Below, in pieces: positions 1 through 9,240 of a stretch of DNA of 64,000 nucleotides (its first letter is position 1; each line of letters opens with the position of its first letter). A program made the translations under genes and the position numbers. Origin of the DNA: Gaiellasilicea sp963806955 (lineage in GTDB: Bacteria > Actinomycetota > Thermoleophilia > Gaiellales > Gaiellaceae). Below the pieces are notes generated by a model. It was given only the letters and a program-made list of their open reading frames with translations. It did not search any database and was not told the DNA's origin. The stretch spans positions 1,054,001-1,118,000 of the forward strand of contig CAWDZG010000002.1 in the NCBI GenBank assembly GCA_963806955.1, in the 5' to 3' direction.

Positions 1-292
1 ACCCGGACTCCTCGAGGCCGGTCAAGAAGTCGATCGTCGCGCCCTTGAGGTACGGCGCGCTGTGGGGGTCGATCACGATCGTGACGCCGTGCAGCTCGAG
101 CGTCTCGTCGTCGTCGACGGGGCCGGCGTCGAACCCGAGCCCGTACTGGAAGCCGGAGCAGCCGCCTCCCTGGATCGCGACCCGCAGGACCGAGGTCTCG
201 CCGTCCGGATCCTCCGCCATCAGCTCGCGGATCTTCTCCGCCGCCGTCGGCGTGAGCGAGACGAGTGTGTCGGGGCGCTCGACGATCTCCAT
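1..292 (-). CDS. erpA: Iron-sulfur cluster insertion protein (ErpA/IscA/HesB family), 3' end outside window
   Basis: A-type carrier that passes Fe-S clusters to apo-proteins in the cytoplasm. The 97 visible codons show the family core, including GGGCSGFQYGLGFD with the first conserved cysteine. The C-terminal CxC pair lies beyond base 1, so the gene is partial. ATG at 292 is the only plausible start. A TACCAT hexamer ends 6 bases upstream, suggesting a leaderless transcript. It is divergent from the Fe-S-rich nuo operon, which fits but does not prove a supply role. An IscA or SufA label is equally possible. Confidence 0.88.
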   Translation of the reverse strand, partial: MEIVERPDTLVSLTPTAAEKIRELMAEDPDGETSVLRVAIQGGGCSGFQYGLGFDAGPVDDDETLELHGVTIVIDPHSAPYLKGATIDFLTGLEESG

Positions 293-298
293 GCCCGG

Positions 299-304
299 AT
301 GGTA
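299..304 (-). promoter_or_regulatory. -10 element TACCAT of the erpA-like gene
   Basis: TACCAT is preceded by TGC (extended -10 form) and ends 6 bases before the ATG at 292, so transcription should begin at or next to the start codon. No clear -35 is visible. The rest of the 131-base gap to nuoA (293-423) holds no gene. Confidence 0.55.
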
Positions 305-423
305 GCAGGGTGGAAAGTCGTGCCCGGAGGGCCGACTTTGTGACAGCCTAGGCGCGCTTGGCTGCTGCGATTGCACCTCTCTTCGTGCGCCGGGTTCAGG
401 CTTGCTAGCGTAGGCCCACTCGG

Positions 424-786
424 ATGCTGGGCGACTACTTCCCGTTCCTGGTCTACGCGTTCTTCGCAGCCGTGATCCCGGCGTCGATGATCGCGTTCTC
501 GTTCATCTTCGCCCAGCCGCCGCAGCGCCGCGTGAAGGCGCGCTTCCTCCCGTTCGAGTCGGGCGTCTCGGAGGGCCCGCCGAAGCAGCAGCGCTTCACG
601 GTCAGCTTCTACCTGACGGCGATGCTCTTCATCCTCTTCGACATCGAGATCGTCTTTCTCTACCCGCTCGCGATCGTGCTCGAGCAGCTGGGCTGGTTCG
701 GGCTGATCGAGTTCCTCGTCTTCATCGCGATCCTGGGCGTGGCGTACGTCTACATCTGGCGCAAGGGAGCCCTCGAATGGCGGTAG
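424..786 (+). CDS. nuoA: NADH-quinone oxidoreductase subunit A
   Basis: Small membrane subunit of complex I that helps form the quinone-site and proton-channel interface. The 120 residues contain three hydrophobic segments and the family motif LFDIEIVFLYP. The usual FECG loop motif reads FESG here, so the cysteine is replaced by serine. It is the first gene of the nuo operon and its last 10 bases overlap nuoB. No Shine-Dalgarno sequence precedes the ATG. An imperfect TAGGCC lies 7 bases upstream, so this operon may also be leaderless. Confidence 0.95.
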   Translation: MLGDYFPFLVYAFFAAVIPASMIAFSFIFAQPPQRRVKARFLPFESGVSEGPPKQQRFTVSFYLTAMLFILFDIEIVFLYPLAIVLEQLGWFGLIEFLVFIAILGVAYVYIWRKGALEWR

Positions 787-1382
787 ACAAGTCGGTCGAC
801 CAGTCACGCGTGTCGAAGCGTCCGCTCGCGAAGGCCGGCCTCCAGTCGGAGCGGCTGCTCTGGCCGACGAAGCAGGGCGTCTTCGAGGACGAGGTCGAGA
901 ACCTCGAGGATGCGCTCGGGCTGACGACGCTGGAGAAGGCAGTCGCCTGGGCGCAGACGAAGTCGATGTGGCCGGCGACGTTCGGGCTCGCCTGCTGCGC
1001 GATCGAGATGATGTCGATCGTCTCCTCCCGCTACGACATCGCCCGCTTCGGGATGGAGAAGTTCAGCTCCTCGCCGCGCCAGGCCGACCTGCTGATCGTC
1101 TCCGGCCGCGTCGCGCACAAGATGGCTGCACCGCTGCGCCAGGTCTACGACCAGATGCTCGAGCCGAAGTGGGTGATCGCGATGGGCGCCTGCGCGAGCT
1201 CCGGCGGGATGTTCAACAACTACACGATCCTGCAGGGCGTCGACAAGATCGTCCCCGTCGACATCCACGTGCCCGGCTGCCCGCCGCGGCCCGAGGCGCT
1301 GATGGAGGGGATCGTGCGGCTGCACGAGAAGGTGGTGGCGGGCGTGCCGCCGGCCTACCAGATCCGCGGAGCGGCGAGCTAG
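777..1382 (+). CDS. nuoB: NADH-quinone oxidoreductase subunit B
   Basis: Carries the N2 [4Fe-4S] cluster that reduces quinone in the connecting fragment of complex I. The 201 residues contain the expected ligands: adjacent cysteines at about 73-74 (LACCAIEMMS), one at about 139 (GACASSGGMFNNY) and one at about 168 (HVPGCPPRPEAL). It starts inside nuoA. Its TAG stop shares its last G with the GTG start of nuoC, an arrangement expected to couple their translation. Confidence 0.97.
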   Translation: MAVDKSVDQSRVSKRPLAKAGLQSERLLWPTKQGVFEDEVENLEDALGLTTLEKAVAWAQTKSMWPATFGLACCAIEMMSIVSSRYDIARFGMEKFSSSPRQADLLIVSGRVAHKMAAPLRQVYDQMLEPKWVIAMGACASSGGMFNNYTILQGVDKIVPVDIHVPGCPPRPEALMEGIVRLHEKVVAGVPPAYQIRGAAS

Positions 1383-1927
1383 TGCCCTACGAAGCCGTTC
1401 CCGGCCTGGTCGAGACCCGCGAGGCGCTCGGCGAGGCGACACTCGTGGTCGACTCCTCCCGGATCGCCGAGGCGTGCACGCACCTGCGCGACGTCGAGGG
1501 CTTCAACCTCCTGCTCGACATCACCGCGACCGACTACCTCGGTTGGGGCGAGGTCGAGGTGGCCGGCTCCTACGGGACGGCCGGCGGACGAGACCTGAAC
1601 GAGCCCGCCGCGCAGGGCTATGCGCGGACGCCCGACCCGAAGCCGAAGCGGTTCACGCTCAGCTACCACCTGCTCCGCGTCGCCGACGACTCCGCCCGGG
1701 TGCGCGTCAACGTCTGGCTCGACGAGGGCGAGTCCGTCGCCACTGTCGTCCCGGTCTGGCCGACCGCCGACTGGCACGAGCGGGAGGCCTTCGACATGAT
1801 GGGCATCTCCTTCGACGGGCACCCGAATCTCACCCGGATCCTGATGGAGGACGACTGGGAGGGGCACCCGCTCCGCAAGGACTACCCGATCGGTGGCGAG
1901 CCCGTGCGCTTCTCGGAGGCGGAGTAG
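1382..1927 (+). CDS. nuoC: NADH-quinone oxidoreductase subunit C
   Basis: The 30 kDa subunit of the peripheral arm, separate from NuoD here (the two are fused in enterobacteria). The 181-residue product ends with the complex I 30 kDa signature around EREAFDMMGISFDGHP and GHPLRKDYPI. I chose GTG 1382 because it overlaps the nuoB stop by one base (TAGTG), the junction type repeated at nuoC/nuoD and nuoG/nuoH, and it leaves a normal N-terminus. Confidence 0.94.
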   Translation: MPYEAVPGLVETREALGEATLVVDSSRIAEACTHLRDVEGFNLLLDITATDYLGWGEVEVAGSYGTAGGRDLNEPAAQGYARTPDPKPKRFTLSYHLLRVADDSARVRVNVWLDEGESVATVVPVWPTADWHEREAFDMMGISFDGHPNLTRILMEDDWEGHPLRKDYPIGGEPVRFSEAE

Positions 1928-3192
1928 TGACCGTGATCGAGCACCGCCGCGTGCCGCTCTACGCCGGCTCGCGGATCCCGAGCCCGATCCCGACGGTGCT
2001 CCAGACCGCTCCCGGCCTCGAGGACGTCCTCACCGTCAACTTCGGGCCGAACCACCCGTCCACCCACGGCGTCCTCCGCCTGATCGTCGACCTGCACGGC
2101 GAGCACGTCGTCGGCATCTCGGCCGTGATCGGCTACCTGCACACCGGGTTCGAGAAGACGATGGAGCAGAAGACGTGGTGGAAGGGCGTCACCTACCCCG
2201 CCCGCGTCGACTACGTCTCCTTCCAGTACAACGAGCTCGTCTTCGTGCTCGCGGTCGAGAAGCTGCTCCAGCTCGAGGTGCCGCGCAAGGCGACCTGGAT
2301 GCGGATGGCGCTCGGCGAGCTCGTCCGGATCCACTCCCATCTCGTCTACCTCGGCACCTCCGCGCTCGAGATCGGCGCGATCTCGATGTTCTGGTACTGC
2401 TTCCGCGAGCGCGACCTCGTGCTCGACCTCTTCGAGATGGTCGCCGGGACGCGCATGCACACGCGCTACTTCCAGGTCGGCGGGCTCGCCGAGGACATCC
2501 CGCGCGGCTTCTACGACGAGGCGCGCGCGTTCTGCGAGCGGATGCCGAAGGCGGTCGACGAGTACGAGGCGATCCTCAACTCGAACAAGATCTGGCTCGA
2601 GCGGACGAAGGGCGTCGGGCTGCTCTCCGCCGAGGACGCGCTCGCGCTCGGGCAGACCGGCCCGAACCTGCGCGCCTCCGGCGTCGACTGGGATCTCCGC
2701 AAGCGCGAGCCGTACCTCGCCTACGACGAGGTCGACTTCGAGGTGCCGGTCTACGGCGGCGGCGACGTCTTCGACCGCTACAAGGTGCGCGTCGACGAGA
2801 TGCGCGAGTCGACCCGGATCGTCGCCCAGTGCATCGACCGGCTCGAGGAGATGCAGGGCGAGCCGTGGATCGCGGACGACCGCAAGGTCGTGCTGCCGCC
2901 GCGCGAGGAGCTGCACACCTCGATGGAGTCGCTGATCCACCACTTCAAGATCGTCACCGAGGGCTTCCGCGTCCCGGAGGGCGAGGTCTACGTCGGGATC
3001 GAGTCGCCGCGCGGCGAGTCCGGCTGCTACGTCGTCTCCGACGGCGGCCCGAAGCCGTGGCGCGTCAAGTTCCGCGCCCCGTCGTTCGCCGCCCTGCACG
3101 CGACCGCTGCCTGCATGACCGACGCCGCGGTCGCCGACCTGATCGCGATCGTCGGCTCGCTCGACGCCGTCATGGGAGACGTAGACCGGTGA
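1927..3192 (+). CDS. nuoD: NADH-quinone oxidoreductase subunit D
   Basis: The 49 kDa subunit forming much of the quinone-binding cavity with NuoB. The 421-residue protein has the conserved FGPNHPSTHGVLRL stretch near its N-terminus, carrying the quinone-site histidine region, and the family GDVDR-type C-terminus. GTG 1927 overlaps the nuoC stop by one base. GTG 1933 is an alternative start two codons downstream. No cluster ligands are expected or seen. Confidence 0.96.
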   Translation: MTVIEHRRVPLYAGSRIPSPIPTVLQTAPGLEDVLTVNFGPNHPSTHGVLRLIVDLHGEHVVGISAVIGYLHTGFEKTMEQKTWWKGVTYPARVDYVSFQYNELVFVLAVEKLLQLEVPRKATWMRMALGELVRIHSHLVYLGTSALEIGAISMFWYCFRERDLVLDLFEMVAGTRMHTRYFQVGGLAEDIPRGFYDEARAFCERMPKAVDEYEAILNSNKIWLERTKGVGLLSAEDALALGQTGPNLRASGVDWDLRKREPYLAYDEVDFEVPVYGGGDVFDRYKVRVDEMRESTRIVAQCIDRLEEMQGEPWIADDRKVVLPPREELHTSMESLIHHFKIVTEGFRVPEGEVYVGIESPRGESGCYVVSDGGPKPWRVKFRAPSFAALHATAACMTDAAVADLIAIVGSLDAVMGDVDR

Positions 3193-3683
3193 GTGCTCCC
3201 GAGACCACCCTCTACGACGAGATCCAGCGGATCCGCGCGCTCTACCCCGTCTCGCGCTCGGCGACGCTGCCGGCGCTGCGGCTCGCGCAGGAACGGTACG
3301 GCTGGCTCTCGCCCGAGGCCTTCCGCGAGGTCGCCGACGCGCTCGACGAGACGCCCGCGTACTGCATGGCGGTCGCGTCCTTCTACGACATGTACCACCT
3401 GAAGCCCGTGGGGCGGCACCTGGTCGAGGTCTGCACGAACATCTCGTGCGCGCTCGTCGGCGCGCAGCAGGTGCTGGAGGCGTTCGAGTCCGAGCTCGGC
3501 GTCCACGCCGGCGAGACGTCCGAGGACGGCGAGGTGACCCTGCGCACGGTCGAGTGCGCGGGCGGCTGCGGCTGGGGCACCGTCGTCGTCGTCGACCACC
3601 GCTACCGCGAGCGGCTGACCGCCGCCGACGTGCCCGCGATCGTGGCCGAGCTGCGCGACGGGGAGACGACCGATGGCGACTGA
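3189..3683 (+). CDS. nuoE: NADH-quinone oxidoreductase subunit E
   Basis: The 24 kDa subunit of the NADH-dehydrogenase module, binding one [2Fe-2S] cluster (N1a). Its 164 residues hold the four ligands in the usual spacing: cysteines at about 82 and 87 (CTNISC) and at about 123 and 127 (ECAGGCGWG). The GTG start overlaps the nuoD stop in a GTGA junction and the 3' end overlaps nuoF by 11 bases. Confidence 0.95.
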   Translation: MSAPETTLYDEIQRIRALYPVSRSATLPALRLAQERYGWLSPEAFREVADALDETPAYCMAVASFYDMYHLKPVGRHLVEVCTNISCALVGAQQVLEAFESELGVHAGETSEDGEVTLRTVECAGGCGWGTVVVVDHRYRERLTAADVPAIVAELRDGETTDGD

Positions 3684-4999
3684 GCAGTTCGTCGTCCTCC
3701 AGGGCGCCGAGGAGCAGCCGCTCACGAAGCTCGCCGACTACCGCGAGGCCGGCGGCTTCGCGGCGCTCGCGAAGGCGCGCTCGATGGAGCCGGGCAAGGT
3801 GGTCGAGGAGATCCTCGAGTCGGGCCTGCGCGGGCGCGGCGGCGCCTTCTTCCCGACCGGCCGCAAGGCGAGCTTCCTCGCCAAGGGCACCGGCAAGCCG
3901 ACGTACCTCGTCGTCAACGCCGACGAGTCGGAGCCGGGCACGTTCAAGGACCGCGAGATCATGTTCAGCGTCCCGCACCGGCTGCTCGAGGGCTGCCTGA
4001 TCACGGCGCACGCGATCGAGTCCGACCGCGTCTTCATCTACATCCGCGGCGAGTACCTGCACGAGTTCGAGGTGCTGCGCGCGGCGATGGACGAGGTGCG
4101 CGAGGCCGGCCTGCTCGACGGCGTCACGATCGTCCTCCACCGCGGCGCCGGGGCGTACATCTGCGGCGAGGAGACGGCCCTGCTCGAGTCGCTCGAGGGC
4201 AAGCGCGGCCAGCCGCGCACGAAGCCGCCGTTCCCGGCCGTCGCCGGCCTCTACGCCTCGCCGAGCCTGATCAACAACGTCGAGACGATCGCGACCGTGC
4301 CGAAGATCGTCGAGCTCGGCGGCGCCGAGTACGCGAAGATCGGTCTGCCGCCCGACTCGTCCGGCACGCGCGTGTTCTCCCTCTCCGGCAACGTCGTCAA
4401 CGGCGGCAACTACGAGCTGCCGATGGGCGTGACCCTGCGCGAGCTGATCTTCGACGAGAACCTCGGCGGCGGGATCCCGAACGGGCGGCAGCTGAAGGCC
4501 GTGATCCCGGGCGGCTCGTCCGTGCCGGTGCTCTCGGCCGAGCAGCTCGACACGCCGCTCGACGCCACCTCGATGGCCGAGGCCGGGCTCGATGCTCGGC
4601 TCCGGCGCGATCATCGTCATCGACGACCGCTGCTGCATGGTGCAGCTCGGCCTGCGGGTCGCGCAGTTCTACATGCACGAGAGCTGCGGCAAGTGCACGC
4701 CGTGCCGCGAGGGCACGCGCTGGATGGTGCAGATCCTCGACTCGATCGAGGAGGGCACCGCCGCGCAGGGCGACCTCGACCTCCTGCTCGACGTCTGCGA
4801 CCGGATCCTCGGCAAGTGCCTCTGCCCGCTCGGCGACGCGGCCGCGATGCCCGTCGCCAGCTACATCAACACGTTCCGTGCCGAGTTCCAGGAGCATCTC
4901 GACGGCGGTTGCCCGATGCACGGCGAGTCGTCGCTCGAGGGGGTCCTGGCCCCGGTCGACCAGCACACCCACGCGCCCGTGGCAGAGGTCCCTGCATGA
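3673..4999 (+). CDS. nuoF: NADH-quinone oxidoreductase subunit F, frame broken near base 4586
   Basis: The 51 kDa subunit that binds NADH, FMN and one [4Fe-4S] cluster. The frame opened at ATG 3673 is a normal NuoF for about 304 residues (GRGGAFFPTGRK, GAGAYICGEET), then loses homology at the GGG run 4585-4587. Removing one G joins it to the frame encoding MLGSGAIIVID, the cluster motif ESCGKCTPCREGTRW and CLCPLGD. The restored protein is 441 residues, a normal length, and ends in an ATGA overlap with nuoG. As written, the first frame reads through into nuoG without a stop. A sequencing or assembly indel is likelier than a real mutation. Confidence 0.93.
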
Positions 5000-7188
5000 G
5001 TGCTCCCGAGCGCGTGAAGGTGACCGTGGACGGGCGCGAGGTCGAGGTCGCGCCGGGGACCGGCCTCGTCGAGACCGCCGCCGCGGCGGGGATCGAGATC
5101 CCGGTCTTCTGTTACGAGCCGCGGCTCGGGCCGCCGATCGGCGCCTGCCGCATGTGCCTCGTCGAGATCGAGGGCGTGCCGAAGCTGCAGGCCGGCTGCA
5201 CGCTGACCGCGCAGGACGGGATGGTCGTCAAGACGGCTGCCTCCTCCGACAAGGCGGCCGAGGGCCAGAACGCGACGCTCGAGTTCATCCTCGTCAACCA
5301 CCCGCTCGACTGCCCCGTCTGCGACAAGGGCGGCGAGTGCCCGCTCCAGGACCTGACGTTCAAGTACGGGCCCGGCTCGACCCGGATGAACTTCGAGAAG
5401 CGGACGTTCGACAAGCCGATCCCGATCTCGCCGGCGATCGCGCTCGATCGCGAGCGCTGCATCCTCTGCTACCGCTGCACGCGTTTCTCCTCCGACGTGG
5501 CCGAGGACGGCCAGCTCGTCGCGCGCAACCGCGGCGCGCAGTCGCTGATCACCACGTTCGAGGACGAGGCCTACCGCGCGCCCTTCAGCGGCAACGTGAT
5601 CGAGCTCTGCCCGGTCGGGGCGCTCACCTCGACCCAGTACCGCTTCGAGGCGCGGCCGTGGGAGATCCAGAACGTCCCCTCGGTCTGCGGCCTCTGCCCC
5701 GTCGGCTGCAACATCTCCGCGACGACGCGCGAGGGCAAGGTCAAGCGGATCCTCTCCCGCAACCACCCGGAGGTCGACCAGGGCTGGCTCTGCGACAAGG
5801 GCCGCTTCGCCTTCCCGCATCTCTACGCCGACGACCGGATCGTCGACCCGCTCGAGCGCGTGCGCCGGCGCGGCTTCGCCGAGCTCTCCTGGGACGAGGC
5901 CGTCGACCGCGCCGAGACGCTCCTGCGCGGCGCTCAGGGCCGGATCGTGACCGCGCTCTCCGGCTCGGAGACGGTCGAGCAGGCCTATGCGCTCGGCAAG
6001 CTCCTCCGCGAGGGCCTCGGCGCGCATTCCGCCGTCCTGCCCGAGGCGACCTCGACTGCGCTCGATGCCTTCCGTGCGCCGCTCTCGGCGATCGCGGACG
6101 CGGAGATCGTGGTCGTGGTGGGCGAGGAGCAGGTGGCCGACCGGGCGCCGATCGTCGACCTCTGGATCCGCCAGGCGCGCCGCAACGGCGCCCGGGTGGA
6201 GAGAGTTGCTCAGAGCAAGGATCTCGCCGACGAGCTCGAGGCCGCGGTGCAGGAGTCCGAGCGGGCGATCCTGATCTGGTCCGGCCGCGGCGGTGGTGGC
6301 GGCGCCCGGCTGGCGGAGCTCGCGCACCGGCTCGGCCTCGACGGCAAGCCCGGTTGCGCCGCGTTCCACCTGCCGTCGACTCCGAACGGCCGCGGCGTCG
6401 CCGAGGCCTGGAGCGCCGCCGCCGAGGGCGAGGAGGAGAACCCCGAGCCGATCGGGCTCCTGATCGTCTCCGGCGACGAGGCCGCCGCCGACCCCGCCGT
6501 GCGCGCCCTGGCCGAGGAGGCCGAGAGCGTCCTGGCGATCACGATGTTCCACGGGCTCGCCGTCGGCTGGGCCGACCTCGTCCTCCCGGGGACGAGCTAC
6601 CTCGAGCGCGACGGCTCGATGGTCAATCTCGAAGGCCGCGTGCAGCGGCTGCGCCGCTCGGTGATCCCGCCCGTGCCCGACGAGCTCGCCTGGATCTCGA
6701 AGCTCGCCGAGCGCTTCGGCGTCGAGGTCTCGCCGCACGCGTCGGTCGTCTTCGGAGAGCTCGCAGAGCGCGCGTTCGCGGGCCTCTCCTACGGCGAGGT
6801 GGGCGCGCGCGCACCGCTGCCGGCCCGCACCGCCTACGAGCCGCCGCCCCCCGCGCCCGTCGCCCCGCTGCCGCCCGCGGAGGCGCCGACGCCGGAGCAC
6901 TTCCTCGGCACGCTGACGCTGCAGCGCTACAAGCCGCTCTTCTCCGGCCCCGCGGTCGAGCGTGTCCCCGAGCTCCAGTTCCAGCGCCCGGGCCGCGAGA
7001 TCGAGCTCGCACGCGACGACGCCGAGCGGCGCCAGATCGGCGACGGCGACGAGGTCACCGTCCGTTCGAACGGCACGTCGCTGCAGCTGCGCGCCCGGGT
7101 CAGCCGCGCGCTCGCGGCCGGCACGGCCCGGATCGCCGAGGAGCACGCGCACGACCTCCACCGCGACGTCGAGGTGGTGAAGGCGTAG
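4996..7188 (+). CDS. nuoG: NADH-quinone oxidoreductase subunit G
   Basis: The 75 kDa Fe-S subunit (730 residues) of the NADH-dehydrogenase module. An N-terminal [2Fe-2S] ferredoxin domain has cysteines at about 39, 51, 54 and 68. HPLDCPVCDKGGECPLQDL supplies the His/Cys-ligated cluster and CILCYRC a further [4Fe-4S]. CGLCPVGCNISATTREGK opens the molybdopterin-oxidoreductase-like domain, which has no sign of a cofactor role. ATG 4996 overlaps the nuoF stop, so the NuoF break would be expected to disturb coupled translation of nuoG if it were real. Confidence 0.95.
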   Translation: MSAPERVKVTVDGREVEVAPGTGLVETAAAAGIEIPVFCYEPRLGPPIGACRMCLVEIEGVPKLQAGCTLTAQDGMVVKTAASSDKAAEGQNATLEFILVNHPLDCPVCDKGGECPLQDLTFKYGPGSTRMNFEKRTFDKPIPISPAIALDRERCILCYRCTRFSSDVAEDGQLVARNRGAQSLITTFEDEAYRAPFSGNVIELCPVGALTSTQYRFEARPWEIQNVPSVCGLCPVGCNISATTREGKVKRILSRNHPEVDQGWLCDKGRFAFPHLYADDRIVDPLERVRRRGFAELSWDEAVDRAETLLRGAQGRIVTALSGSETVEQAYALGKLLREGLGAHSAVLPEATSTALDAFRAPLSAIADAEIVVVVGEEQVADRAPIVDLWIRQARRNGARVERVAQSKDLADELEAAVQESERAILIWSGRGGGGGARLAELAHRLGLDGKPGCAAFHLPSTPNGRGVAEAWSAAAEGEEENPEPIGLLIVSGDEAAADPAVRALAEEAESVLAITMFHGLAVGWADLVLPGTSYLERDGSMVNLEGRVQRLRRSVIPPVPDELAWISKLAERFGVEVSPHASVVFGELAERAFAGLSYGEVGARAPLPARTAYEPPPPAPVAPLPPAEAPTPEHFLGTLTLQRYKPLFSGPAVERVPELQFQRPGREIELARDDAERRQIGDGDEVTVRSNGTSLQLRARVSRALAAGTARIAEEHAHDLHRDVEVVKA

Positions 7189-8177
7189 TGGAGCCCTGGT
7201 GGGTCAGCGTGATCAAGTCGGTGATCATCATCAACCTCGTCCTCGGCATGTTCGCCTACCTGACGCTGGCCGAGCGCAAGGTGATGGGCCGGATGCAGCA
7301 GCGCTACGGGCCGAACCGCGCGGGCCCGTTCGGGCTCCTGCAGCCGATCGCGGACCTGATGAAGCTGATCCGCAAGGAGAGCTTCTTCCCCGGCTCGGCC
7401 GTCGACGTGCTCTACATCCTCTCGCCCTTCGTGGCCGCCTTCACGGCGCTCTCGACCTTCTCGGTGATCCCGTTCGGGCCCGGCTGGGAGATCTTCGGCA
7501 CGCAGGTCGACGGCCAGATCGCGGACGTCCCGATCGCCCTGATCCTGATCTTCGCGATCGGCTCGATCGGCATCTACGGCTTCATCGTCGGCGGCTGGGC
7601 CTCCGACTCCAAGTACGCCCTGCTCGGCTCGATGCGCACCTGTGCGCAGCTCGTCAGCTACGAGGTCTCGCTCGCCCTCTCCGTGCTCGGGGTCGTGATC
7701 ATGGCGCAGTCGCTCTCGCTCACCGAGGTCGTGGCCGGGCAGGACGGGCTCTGGTACGTCGTCCCGCAGGCGGTCGGCTTCGTCGTCTTCATGTTCGCCG
7801 GAACCGCCGAGACGGCCAGGGCTCCGTTCGACCTGCCCGAGGCCGAGCAGGAGCTCGTCGCCGGCTACCACACCGAGTACGGCGGCATGCGCTTCGGCCT
7901 CTTCACGATGAGCGAGTACATCAACCTGATCACGCTCTCCGGCCTCGCCGTGACCCTCTTCCTCGGCGGCTGGCACCTCCCCGGCGACGTGCTCGAGGGC
8001 TTCGGGCCGCTCTGGTTCGTGCTCAAGCTGCTCGTCCTCCTCTTCGTCTTCATCTGGATGCGGACGACCCTGCCCCGCCTGCGCTACGACCAGCTGATGC
8101 GCTTCGGCTGGAAGGTGCTGCTGCCGGTGGCGACGATCAACGCCGTCGTGACGGCGATCCTGGTGGTGGCCCTGTAA
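7188..8177 (+). CDS. nuoH: NADH-quinone oxidoreductase subunit H
   Basis: Membrane subunit joining the peripheral and membrane arms and lining the quinone channel. The 329 residues contain about eight hydrophobic segments, the ERKVMGRMQQRYGPNRAGP signature after the first helix, and the acidic EAEQELVAGYHTEY loop typical of NuoH. GTG 7188 shares its first base with the nuoG stop (TAGTG). Confidence 0.96.
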   Translation: MEPWWVSVIKSVIIINLVLGMFAYLTLAERKVMGRMQQRYGPNRAGPFGLLQPIADLMKLIRKESFFPGSAVDVLYILSPFVAAFTALSTFSVIPFGPGWEIFGTQVDGQIADVPIALILIFAIGSIGIYGFIVGGWASDSKYALLGSMRTCAQLVSYEVSLALSVLGVVIMAQSLSLTEVVAGQDGLWYVVPQAVGFVVFMFAGTAETARAPFDLPEAEQELVAGYHTEYGGMRFGLFTMSEYINLITLSGLAVTLFLGGWHLPGDVLEGFGPLWFVLKLLVLLFVFIWMRTTLPRLRYDQLMRFGWKVLLPVATINAVVTAILVVAL

Positions 8178-8671
8178 TGGCGCTCGGAGCAGGCACCGCC
8201 AGGGGCTTCGGGGTCACCTTCCGGCAGATCTTCAAGAAGCCGATCACGCAGGAGTACCCGGAGTTCAAGCGCCCGGTCTACCCGCGCTTCCGCGGCCGCC
8301 ACCGGCTGCACGTGCACGAGAACGGGCTCGAGAAGTGCGTCGGCTGCTCGCTCTGCGCCGGCGCCTGCCCGGCCGACTGCATCCGCGTCGTCCCGGCCGA
8401 GAACACGCCCGACAACCGCGTCTCGGCCGGCGAGCGCTACGCGCGCATCTACGAGATCAACATGAGCCGCTGCATCTTCTGCGGCTACTGCGAGCTCGCG
8501 TGCCCGTTCGACGCGATCACGCTCGGCAACGAGTACGAGATCTCCGAGTACTCGCGCGACGACCTGATCTACACGAAGGACATGCTGCTCGCGGAGCCGA
8601 TGAAGCGGATCCCCGTCGCGGACCGCGACCTCTACGACACCCCGATCCCGGCGTACAAGTCGGACAGCTGA
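8177..8671 (+). CDS. nuoI: NADH-quinone oxidoreductase subunit I
   Basis: The 23 kDa ferredoxin-like subunit carrying clusters N6a and N6b on the path to N2. The 164 residues have two complete 4Fe-4S motifs, CVGCSLCAGACPADC and CIFCGYCELACPFD. ATG 8177 shares its first base with the TAA stop of nuoH (TAATG). Confidence 0.96.
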   Translation: MALGAGTARGFGVTFRQIFKKPITQEYPEFKRPVYPRFRGRHRLHVHENGLEKCVGCSLCAGACPADCIRVVPAENTPDNRVSAGERYARIYEINMSRCIFCGYCELACPFDAITLGNEYEISEYSRDDLIYTKDMLLAEPMKRIPVADRDLYDTPIPAYKSDS

Positions 8672-8673
8672 GC

Positions 8674-9240
8674 ATGGGCGACTTCCTGGTCTGGGTGATC
8701 TGGTTCGTGGCCGCTGCCGCCTGTCTCGGCTCCGGCCTCGCCGTGATCACGTTCACGAACCCCTTCTACTCGGCGCTCGCGCTGATCGGGAACCTCGGCT
8801 CGCTCGCCGTCCTCTTCCTGCTTGCCTCGGCCGAGTTCCTCGCCGCGGCGCAGGTGCTCGTCTACGCCGGCGCGGTGATGGTGATGTTCCTCTTCGTGAT
8901 CGCCTACCTCGGCGACCGCGGCGAGGGCAGGCGGCTCTCGGGCGGGCCCGCCTGGGTGCGGATCGGCGCGGTCGTCGCCGCGACGGCGCTGCTCGTCGAG
9001 ATCGTGGTCGTGATCGGCATGGCGGCGGGCGACCGGCTCTCGGACCCGGCCGAGGTGCAGCGCTCGTTCGGGAGCCCGGAGGAGATCGGGCGCCTCTTCC
9101 TGACCGACCACCTGCTCGCGTTCGAGATCACGTCGATCGTGCTGCTGATCGCGGCCGTCGGCGGCGTCGTGCTGGGCTCGCGCGGCAGCGCGGCATACGA
9201 GACGGAAGAGCAGGAGCTGGAGCAGCGTGCGCGGGCCTGA
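8674..9240 (+). CDS. nuoJ: NADH-quinone oxidoreductase subunit J
   Basis: Membrane subunit of 188 residues with about five hydrophobic segments and the conserved AAAQVLVYAGAVMVMFLFVI helix found in NuoJ proteins. It begins 2 bases after nuoI and overlaps nuoK by 14 bases. The acidic C-terminal tail after the last helix is longer than in many relatives. Confidence 0.93.
   Translation: MGDFLVWVIWFVAAAACLGSGLAVITFTNPFYSALALIGNLGSLAVLFLLASAEFLAAAQVLVYAGAVMVMFLFVIAYLGDRGEGRRLSGGPAWVRIGAVVAATALLVEIVVVIGMAAGDRLSDPAEVQRSFGSPEEIGRLFLTDHLLAFEITSIVLLIAAVGGVVLGSRGSAAYETEEQELEQRARA

Noticed and set aside
4575..4600. Programmed ribosomal frameshifting in nuoF
   Set aside because: No slippery heptamer or following hairpin is evident, the family does not use frameshifting, and similar indels occur in unrelated genes nearby.
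1882..4638. A 918-codon open frame on the minus strand across nuoD-nuoF
   Set aside because: It is antisense to strongly conserved complex I genes, has no recognisable domain and an Arg/Asp/Leu-rich composition typical of shadow frames in GC-rich DNA.
3673..7188. A 1171-residue NuoF-NuoG fusion protein
   Set aside because: The middle 135 residues are out-of-frame sequence; the true NuoF C-terminus with its Fe-S motif is in another frame and nuoG has its own ATGA start.
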